Assembly (NCBI GenBank): GCA_014529385.2
Contig: CM043948.1
Coordinates: 79,491,291-79,555,290 of the forward strand
From: Adiantum capillus-veneris
Taxonomy: Eukaryota; Streptophyta; Polypodiopsida; Polypodiales; Pteridaceae
Reading direction: 5' to 3'
DNA: 64,000 bases
Made by a program: the position numbers and the translations under genes
The notes under the pieces: model-generated
What the model was told of the DNA's origin: nothing
Seen by the model: the letters and a program-made list of their open reading frames with translations, nothing else
Database searches by the model: none
Shown here: one piece after another, positions 56,870 through 64,000 of the stretch
Layout of the letters: each line of letters begins with the position of its first letter
How positions within the stretch are numbered: position 1 is the first letter of the stretch

Positions 56870-56935
56870 GATAGATAGATAGTTCTATTATCGTCCTGGG
56901 AGGTCAAATATGACCTATGGGACCAAATGAACATG

Positions 56936-58282
56936 TCACGTGGTGTGAGTGGAGTTCATAAGTGACTCTCGATGCTCAAAAATGGCTGAAATGAGCATCG
57001 CAATAGAGAGTCCACATCGTGGTTGGGAGAGGAAGGTATGTAGGGAGAGATCATGGCTGAATATATGGGGAAAAGAGGACCTAATGTGGTCAAAAGCTGA
57101 GCACTCAAGTAGTGTGTGGTACTCACTCTCTCGCACTTGACGAGGGCATAAGGTGCAAAGTCGATGACACTCCTCGCCAGTGCCCCAACGTCCTGTCTCG
57201 CAGTGTAGAGAATGGGAGCTAAGACAAATGGAGGCAATGGTGCGGATCGCACTCAACGGGATGGGCTCAAGGATGTAGGAATGGGTTCGGTTACCTCGTT
57301 CCGAGAAGAAGAGAGATTTGTAGTTTGGGGCAATGTGTGTGGTGTAATGGCTGAAGCGAGAACCTCCGGATTTCTCCCAAGCCGTGATACATTGGCGTTG
57401 TAAGAAGGCCTCATTAACTTGGGAGTCGATCGACGCATCCTTGACCAAGTGACATGCATCCCATCTTCCAAACCATTTCTTGATATCAAGCATCCACCCC
57501 GAGCTTAGTATTTTGCTCTTGCATGTCTTTTGAACCATTTGACTTGCTTCATATGCGATTCTAGGAAGTCGATGCAAAGGGCTACGTTGTATCTTACGCA
57601 TGTACTCCACAACCCTTTGCATGCCCAAGACCTCAATGGGAAGCAATCCGGACTCAAGAAGTAAGAGCATGTAGGGTGTTTGTGTCTTGACTTGGAGAAA
57701 GTTGGTGAGAAAACGCTTTTGAACATTCTCAAACTCTTTCCAAGTAGACTTCCCGATGCTTCCACCCCACACCTCCACTCCATAAAGAAGCACCGGTGTC
57801 ACCAATGTGTCAAAGAGGTACTTTTTGAGAGCCCAACACTTGATCTCTCCTGCATTGCACATGTTCTCAAATGCATAATAGGCCCTCTTTCCGGCTTCCA
57901 AGCGACGCATTGCACAATCCTTCCATTTATGATTGGATGGAACCTCAAGGCCAAGGTACTTGAAGTGATCTACCACTTCAAGTTTCTCATTGTTATATAC
58001 AATGCATGGATTTTCATCATTGAGGGTCTTTACAAGCATAACCTTGGTTTTGGATCCATTCACGATCAGCCCGCTATGTAGGCAAAAGTGTTCCAAGACA
58101 CTCATAAGCTTTTGTGCATCTTCTAAGGTATGTGCCAAGAGCACTACATCATCAGCATAAAGCAAAAGCATGATCACCGCATTTCCAATCTTAACCTCTT
58201 CTATGCCTTCTTGCTGCATAAAGTCAAGAACCATGCATTCCAATTCATCAATGAGTAGCCCAAAGAGGGTTGGGGAAAGTGG
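56936..58282 (-). pseudogene. LINE ORF2, second part: RT catalytic core, thumb and C-terminal zinc finger
   Basis: The frame continues in phase after a TGA at 58283-58285. It begins with PLSPTLFGLLIDELE, followed by the catalytic LLLYADDVVLLAHT near 58130-58170. GLIVNGSKTKVM and the HFKYLGLEV motif follow, both typical of LINE RTs. The C-terminal part ends with a CTLCPRQVRESEYHTLLEC zinc-finger-like segment near 57085-57145, the zf-RVT type. RT primes on nicked target DNA. Stop at 56936 is close to the element end. Confidence 0.9.
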
Positions 58283-59329
58283 TCATCCTTGTTTGACACC
58301 AATAGTGCTTGCAAAAAATTCTGAAATTCCATCTCCCATACGTAATCGACATATCACTTTTTGGTAGATGTGAAAGACTGCATGCATAAATTCTCTCGGC
58401 ACTTGAAGGCTTTGCATACGTCTCCAAAGATTTCCTCGTGGTACCATGTCAAAAGCTTTCTTGAAATCCACAAAGCAACAATACAAATTTTTTCCTTTCA
58501 ATCGAGACGCTTCCATAAGAACTCGAAGAGTGAGAAGGTGATCAATAGTGCTATGATGCTTTCGAAAACCTGCTTGGCCAAGTGCACGTTTGCCATTCTT
58601 TTCAGCCCATTCACTTATCTTCATCTCCATGATACATCCAAATAACTTTGCCATTAAAGAACCAACCATTATAGTGCGATAGTTGTTCACATTGTTTACA
58701 TCTCCTCCTTTATGCAAAGGTTTGATCCAATTTGCACTCCAATCATGAGGCATGCCATACTGAAGTGCAAGGTTAAACATATCGCATATCCAATATCGTG
58801 TTTTCTTACTTGTCCATTTAATCATTTCAGCCTTGACACCTTGAAGGTCACCTGCCTTGAGAGTAGCAAGTTTCTCAAGCGCGCGGCATACATCTTCAAT
58901 GGTAAAGAAAGGAGACATAAACGGAAGGGAGCTACAACACTCCATCTTATCAACATTGGGTTGCTCATAGAGATTCTTACAATGCATATACATATCCTCA
59001 AGATTCAAGTCACCAAAGCTCTCAACGCGCTTGCCTTTTAGATTTTGCCAAAACTTGCCACATGCATGTGCTAAAAGAAGTCGTTTTTCGACTTCCGACC
59101 TTCTCCTCTTCTTTTGAACAAGTGCTTTGTATGTGTGTGAACATTCCAAGTAAACTTCCTTGTCTTTGATTGCATCCAATCTTAGCAAGTGTTTTCGGGC
59201 TTGACTACATTCCATGTCAAACCATTTCTTCTTGGTGCTACCCTTTTTAGACCTTTTGCAAGACATGTGTTTCACCGAAAAGCATTCCTTCGCACAAGAG
59301 AAAATTACTTCTTTGAAAACTTTCCACTT
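58283..59329 (-). pseudogene. LINE ORF2, middle part: RT fingers
   Basis: This lies in phase between two TGA codons (59330-59332 and 58283-58285). It includes KKKWFDMECSQARKHLLRLD, FTIEDVCRALEKLATLKAGD, MPHDWSANWIKPLHKGGDVN, NNYRTIMVGSLMAKLFGCIM, LGQAGFRKHHSTIDHLLTLR and CCFVDFKKAFDMVPR, the last with the first catalytic Asp of RT. The LINE-type 'NYR.I' and 'QAGFR..HST' motifs are clear. Confidence 0.9.
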
Positions 59330-60305
59330 TCATTCCAATTTTGGGCTCTCTTGATGCTCTATCATGCTTAACATTTGGTCCACCATATCAGCATATATAA
59401 GTGCTCGTTTGAAGTCTAGACGTAGGTACAAATGATTCACATCATGATTGGAGGCTACATGCTCGGGCCGTTTACCACACTTGAGGTCAATCCATAACAT
59501 CCTATGATCTGATTCCGGATTCCATTCACCAAGTGTAAAGCTTTGTATGCATTCTAGAGTGGCTTCTGAGAACAACATATAGTCAATCATGCTAGCACCG
59601 TTGTGCTTTCTACATGTAAAGTCATTGGTGCCTTGCCATAGAGATACACCATTTGCAATGAGCATTCCGGTACTATTGCACATATGTAGAAGTGACTTTC
59701 CATAGTGATCCACTTCTTTTGCATCATTAGAACTTCGATTATACATGTATGAGTCATCCATTCTTCTTGAGACATGCGGCATGTCTACTTGTTGTGTGTC
59801 GTGTTGTAGCATATTTGTGCGAGCATTCATGTCTCCAAAAACAATGACTTCACCTTGATCCTTGTAATAAGCAATGTCTTCCTCTAGTTCAACAAAGGGC
59901 TGATCTCTATCCATATTCAAGCAAGCAAAAAAGTTGGAGTCATAGTGAGGAATGTAGCAACCAGCCACAAACATGACTTGACCATTTGGTGGGCTGATTT
60001 TCAGCCATAAGTAGCGTTTATACTTATCTTCTTTTGACAATGGAAACATCTTTCAAACCCTTTTTGGTCATACATGCTACGCCTCCTTGGCCTCTTCGTT
60101 GCTTTGCATTTTTGGCCCACATCAAAGAATGCACATCGTATTTTTCAAATCCAAGAATCCGTTGCGCATCATGCTCCCATGTCTCGACAAGAAGTATCAC
60201 ATCGGAGTCATTGGTAAGCTCATCAATGCCAATTCCCGCATTCCATGGATACCCGTTACAATTCCAAAAGCTTATTCGCAAGCGTGAGTTGGTCTCATAG
60301 ATCAT
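59330..60305 (-). pseudogene. LINE ORF2, first part: APE-like endonuclease
   Basis: ATG 60305 lies six bases after the ORF1 stop codon, suggesting translation of ORF2 by reinitiation. Endonuclease motifs are ISFWNCNG, LLVETWEH, GDMNARTN, MIDYMLFS and SDHRMLW, corresponding to the N, E, D/N and D-H residues that nick target DNA in APE-type LINEs. A one-base change in an A run near 60035-60045 shifts the frame, and a TGA ends this part at 59330. Confidence 0.9.
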
Positions 60306-60311
60306 GTGTCC

Positions 60312-61244
60312 CTATTTGTTGGGTGGACTTGCATCCTCCTTAAGTGGCTTTTCTTCTTGAGGTGATACCTTAACCTTCTTTCTTCTTTCCTCATATGCTT
60401 TGCGACGTACATTTTGTTGCATAATAGTGCGATCCTCATATACATTACAACCTGTTCCTTTGAGGTAGATCCAACCATTGTCAAGGATGATCTTTCTCTT
60501 TACCTCATCAGCCATGGTACATACAATAGGTCTTTCTCCCGAGTGAGGGACTCCTTGTTTTCCAACTCGATGTGCACCATAAGCCATGATTCCTGACATG
60601 CCAAAGTGTGTAGCAAAAAACTCTTCAATAGCAACTGCAAGAGATTGGGGTGTTTCCATGCTTTCCTCCTTGATTCCACAAATGACGATGTTCTTTGAGC
60701 GTTTTTGTCGTTCGTGCAATTCTTGAGTGTCCACATTCTCTACATTCTTTGCTTGGACAACGGCTTGCGTGATAGGAGATGTAGAAACCACATTATCCTT
60801 ACATATATCAGCCCATGATTTGGATGCATTTCTCATCTCACATACATCATGTCGTATTGTATCTATTGTTTCCTCTTTCAATACATGATCACTCTCAACT
60901 TTGCTCAAGCGCTCTTTCAATACATTCATGTCAACAAGAGAGCGTTTACATTCTTGAACTTCATTCTCAAGATGCATCAAGCGTGTTGTTTGCATTTCAA
61001 GAACCTTCTTGAGGTGCTCATTCTCCACAACAAGAACTCTTAAAGTACCATTCTCCATTGCAAGTGCGCGCAACTCTTCACCTTGTTTGTTGACGGTTTT
61101 TTGTAACGAGATCAAGTAAGCCATGATCATTGCTTCCGTTGTTGTAGATGATGTGGTTGGATTAGCATCCAAATTCCTTGGAGATTTTGCATCATTCTCC
61201 ATGGCGAGTGTGGCTTTTCCACCCTTGCGAGTTTTGTCTGACAT
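60312..61244 (-). CDS. LINE ORF1 protein, coiled coil plus RNA-binding-like domain
   Basis: I choose ATG 61244 (MSDKTRKGGKATLAMEND); the open frame extends three codons further without ATG. It is 310 residues and intact. The middle (roughly residues 50-125) has heptad-like Leu/Val spacing of a coiled coil (LRALAMENGTLRVLVVENEH). The second half reads KNIVICGIKEE, then GAHRVGKQG, ERPIVCTMADEVKRKIIL, and GTGCNVYEDRTIMQQNVRRK. This matches the layout of L1-type ORF1p (trimer coiled coil, RRM-like, C-terminal domain), an RNA chaperone binding its own transcript. No CCHC knuckle is seen, unlike most seed-plant L1 ORF1. Confidence 0.82.
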   Translation of the reverse strand: MSDKTRKGGKATLAMENDAKSPRNLDANPTTSSTTTEAMIMAYLISLQKTVNKQGEELRALAMENGTLRVLVVENEHLKKVLEMQTTRLMHLENEVQECKRSLVDMNVLKERLSKVESDHVLKEETIDTIRHDVCEMRNASKSWADICKDNVVSTSPITQAVVQAKNVENVDTQELHERQKRSKNIVICGIKEESMETPQSLAVAIEEFFATHFGMSGIMAYGAHRVGKQGVPHSGERPIVCTMADEVKRKIILDNGWIYLKGTGCNVYEDRTIMQQNVRRKAYEERRKKVKVSPQEEKPLKEDASPPNK

Positions 61245-61383
61245 TGCCTTCAAGTCGGCAACAAAAACGCAAAGTTTTTACAGTTTTTTCAGTTCTGAGA
61301 TGCTGTTACAGCAAAGCCTTCCATTACACAAAAAAATTATGTCTTTACATCAATGCGTAGAGGGCTTCGTGCTCTTCGATTGA

Positions 61384-61515
61384 GGGAGAGAGAGAGAGTT
61401 GGTATAGAGAGGAGGTTTGTGGAAAGGCCATTGTCATGTTCGACAAGAGTGTCTTTGCTTGTGTGAATCTGCTTCTAAGATGATGGGTAGGCCACTACCA
61501 ATGCATGAGCATGCA

Positions 61516-61574
<59 letters not shown>

Positions 61575-61870
61575 AAAGGGCATCACTCAATGAGAAGAAG
61601 AGAGTAGAGAGAGATTGTGTGTGTTAAAAGAGAGAGCCAATCAACGCGAAGAAGAGAGCAAAGAGATTCCTGAATGCAAAATTGACCTTTGGATTGGAAG
61701 ATATATTTATATTTTTTTTCAAGGGGATTTTCTCAAGACTAATATTGATATTATTTTAACAAATTCTGTAATTTTGTATTTTAAAATTTTGAACAACTAT
61801 TCTAAAGAGGTACTCCTATAGTCTTTCTTAAAGTTCTTGAGAAATTGACACCTCCACGTGTTGCGAGAAA
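61384..61870. repeat. Array modules A and C and spacer right of the LINE
   Basis: Module A (61416-61515) ends in GT (61516-61533) and GA (61533-61572) tracts; module C follows (61579-61665). The spacer 61680-61860 is AT-rich and carries nothing recognisable. Confidence 0.7.
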
Positions 61871-61916
61871 ATTTGCTACTCGTCCCCTCTTCCACCACGT
61901 TGTTGATTGTTGTGAT

Positions 61917-62015
<99 letters not shown>

Positions 62016-62031
62016 GAAAACTCAAAGGTTG

Positions 62032-62484
62032 CATTAGGTGAAATTTGGACTCACAAAGGGACCCTTTAAGCAGTTTGACTTTACCTCTCTCTACCAAAAT
62101 GGGCGCATAGATAAATTCTTGCAAACAAACTCCAAAGTTGGTAAAGGTGTGACAGTTAGAATGTCCTCTTCAAGCTCTATCTATTGATATATAGCACGCC
62201 ATGAGATTCCTCATATTTTAGAAGATTCTTTTTTTGATTCATCTATGATGTGACAACTCTATCGGAATCTAAGTGAATCAAAAAACGAATCTTCTAAAAT
62301 ATGAGGAATCTCATGGCGTGCTATATATCAATAGATAGAGCTTGAAGAGGACATTCTAACTATCAAAACTTTGCCAACTTTGGAGTTTGTTTGCAAAAAT
62401 TTATCCATGCGCCCATTTTGGTAGAGAGAGCTAAAGTCAAACTCCTTAAAGGGTCCCTTTGTGAGTCCAAAATTTCACCTAATG
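62032..62484. repeat. Inverted duplication with arms of about 210 bp
   Basis: Arms 62032-62240 and 62275-62484 are reverse complements, about 95 percent alike by eye, with a 34-base spacer. They are two oppositely oriented copies of the distal half of module T. A transcript through it would fold into a long hairpin. Confidence 0.9.
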
Positions 62485-62569
62485 AGTATGTTTTTATGAA
62501 TAGAGAGGGGCTTGCTTGCTTATTGCAAAGTTAAGACAACCACATGCCAACTCCAAATGTAGTTCAAGT

Positions 62570-62642
<73 letters not shown>

Positions 62643-62783
62643 ACACACACACACACAGAGTTGGTAAAGAGATAGGTTTGTGGAAAGGCCATTGTCATGT
62701 TTGACAAGAGTGTCTTTGCTTGTGTGAATCTGTAGGCCACTACCAATGCATGAGCATGCATGTGTGTGTGTGTGTGTGTGTGT

Positions 62784-62835
<52 letters not shown>

Positions 62836-62936
62836 CTCAAAGGTTGAGTATGTTTTTATGAGTAGAGGGGGGCTTGCTTGCTTATTGCAAAGTTAAGACA
62901 ACCATATGCCAGCTCCAAATGTAGTTCAAGTTTATC

Positions 62937-63007
<71 letters not shown>

Positions 63008-63120
63008 GGTGTAGAGAGGAGGTTTGTGGAAAGGCCATTATCATGTTCGACAAGAGTGTCTTTGCTTGTGTGAATCTACTTCTAAGATCATGTGTAGGCC
63101 ACTACCAATGCATGAGTATG

Positions 63121-63150
63121 CATGCGCGCGCGCACGCGCGCGTGTGTGTG
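63121..63150. repeat. (CG)n/(GT)n alternating tract
   Basis: A run of GCGCGCGC, CACGCGCG and TGTGTGTG is strictly alternating purine-pyrimidine for about 28 bases. It replaces the plain (GT)n seen at the same place in the other A modules. Confidence 0.9.
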
Positions 63151-63165
63151 TAGTTCAAGTTTATC

Positions 63166-63215
<50 letters not shown>

Positions 63216-63299
63216 AGAGGGCATCACTCAATGAGAAGAAGAGAGTAGAGAGAGATTGTGTGGGTTAAAAGAGAGATCCAATCAACGCGAAGTCTAAGA

Positions 63300-63372
63300 G
63301 AGCAAAGAGACGCTTGTGTGATATATATAGCACACACATCAAAGAGTATATATTATATATCTTGCACACACA

Positions 63373-63414
<42 letters not shown>

Positions 63415-63726
63415 AATATATATAAATGAGAGCAAGCATTTGATGAACAACGTGTTGAGGATGGAGGCTATAGCGGGTGATGCCGATGACAAACCATGGG
63501 GAGGAGGGAGCGGTGCTGCAGAGGAAGAGAGAGAGCAGAGAGTTTCGATGCACAGAATAAGGAAAAAACGCTTGTTATATCTTTTTTTATTCAATAGCCC
63601 TTATACATATATAGGGTGAATTTTCCATGCAAAGTTCTACCAATAAGTGACTCTTAACTGCATGCCTTATGAACGGTGTTCCCACAGGGACATGACAACT
63701 GATCACCACGGATTGCATACCCAACA
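63300..63726 (-). repeat. LTR of a further copia element (left border uncertain)
   Basis: On the minus strand the LTR starts TGTTGGGTATGC at 63726 after a G-rich polypurine tract. It has a TATA box CTATATATGTATAAGG near 63600-63615 and then leader-like DNA with a GA/CT tract (63377-63412). Its inner end is not resolved because it merges with the repeat array. Confidence 0.6.
63377..63412 (+). repeat. (GA)n microsatellite in the copia LTR
   Basis: A 36-bp GA run, in the same orientation relative to the LTR as in the Tork-like copia and the Tat-type element. Confidence 0.85.
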
Positions 63727-63745
63727 ACCCCCCCCTCAATCCCAA
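63727..63745 (-). promoter_or_regulatory. Polypurine tract of the right-edge copia
   Basis: The minus strand reads GGGATTGAGGGGGGGGT directly before TGTTGGG. A 'GGxATTGAGGGGGG' tract at this place is common in plant copia elements. Confidence 0.8.
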
Positions 63746-64000
63746 ACCACTGACAATGGACTCAAGATAGACAGACCATGGCATAGTTTATTCACCTGAA
63801 ACCATGAGTAGAAGTCCCCCCCTTGACTATAGCATAGGTGTGTGTCTGTACTCCCCCTTGACTATAGCATCAGTGTGCGACATACCAGAACTTGACCAAA
63901 CAACGAAGGGCGGTCTTTCCACTTGTTATGTGGTAGTGTCTATATCCCGTACAAAAGGGACATGACCATGATTGACAACTGACAAAATAAAACAAAGCTT
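63746..64000 (-). other. 3' non-coding part of the right-edge copia
   Basis: No RNase H motif is readable before the window ends, so the coding part lies further right. A block of about 20 bases ('ccttgactatagcat' plus flanks) occurs twice at 63821-63835 and 63856-63870, a short tandem duplication. Confidence 0.5.

Larger units (their letters stand above)
56865..61383 (-). mobile_element. Full-length-like LINE (non-LTR retrotransposon), APE type
   Basis: The 4.5-kb element holds ORF1 (61244-60312) and ORF2 (60305-56936) with APE endonuclease, RT and a C-terminal zinc finger. On the minus strand the 3' UTR is only 71 bp and ends in a (CTAT)n tail (56865-56884), not poly(A). The 5' UTR is about 140 bp. 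It interrupts the array between a B module and an A module, inside a (GA)n tract, so a target duplication cannot be told from the microsatellite. Two in-frame stops and one frameshift inactivate ORF2. Confidence 0.88.
56073..63310. repeat. Compound array of repeated modules with (GT)n(GA)n tracts
   Basis: Four module types recur. T ('gctactcgtcccctcttcca', (GT)n(GA)n, 'ggactcacaaaggg', to 'ggaatctaagtg') is at 56073-56491 and 61868-62272, with an inverted partial copy at 62275-62484. A ('ggaaaggccatt', 'gacaagagtgtctttgcttg', 'ccactaccaatgcatgag', (GT)n(GA)n) is at 56498-56677, 61416-61572, 62681-62830 and 63024-63150. B ('gagtatgtttttatga', 'cttgcttgcttattgcaaag', ending 'tttatca' and a GA or CT tract) is at 56690-56864, 62484-62603 and 62836-63005. 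C ('catcactcaatgagaagaag') is at 61579-61665 and 63219-63305. A LINE interrupts it. Confidence 0.85.

Overview
This window looks like intergenic DNA from a large, repeat-rich land-plant nuclear genome. I see no convincing host protein-coding gene, rRNA, tRNA gene, CRISPR array or operon. The evidence is the element content: Ty1/copia, Ty3/gypsy of the Tat type (dual RNase H), further gypsy lineages, an APE-type LINE, small TIR elements, a tRNA-headed SINE candidate and many long (GA)n/(GT)n tracts. The vertebrate/algal-like LINE ORF1 and a gypsy RT of the 'LPQGATNSVAHM' type hint at a seed-free plant such as a fern or lycophyte, or possibly a gymnosperm. The species cannot be named from this sequence.

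Layout. (1) 1-16131: an old Ty1/copia element (+), missing most of its 5' LTR, is split by a very young Tat-type gypsy element (1714-12866, minus strand) with two 2648-bp LTRs and a GTAC target duplication. (2) 16132-27540: a decayed Tat-type gypsy relic (+). It is interrupted by a 604-bp TIR element (17264-17867), an LTR-like segment near 18.99-19.48 kb, and a 6.7-kb LTR-element relic (20063-26810, 6-bp target duplication). That relic itself carries a 1.2-kb TTAA-flanked TIR element, a foldback hairpin and a SINE candidate. (3) 27628-33217: a nearly complete but broken TNT1/Tork-like copia (-). (4) 33218-41950: mostly unrecognised AT-rich DNA with an unidentified broken coding stretch (36.1-37.4 kb) and a gypsy polypurine tract and LTR start (39.87 kb).

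(5) 42012-56072: gag and protease of another gypsy element (+), split inside its zinc-knuckle region by a further gypsy element (44049-54018, LTRs of about 2.0 kb). (6) 56073-63310: a compound array of repeated modules rich in (GT)n(GA)n. A 4.5-kb LINE (56865-about 61383, minus) sits in one of its GA tracts, and a 210-bp inverted duplication lies within it. (7) 63300-64000: LTR and polypurine tract of a further copia element (-) that continues beyond the window.

All element genes would act in copy-and-paste transposition: Gag makes particles, protease processes, RT/RNase H makes cDNA, integrase or endonuclease inserts. Every element here carries at least one lesion. Nesting and LTR similarity give a relative chronology. 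The Tat element is youngest (about 14 LTR differences by eye), the Tork-like copia is older (about 2-3 percent), and the host copia and the gypsy relics are oldest. Boundaries and percentages were read by eye, not computed.
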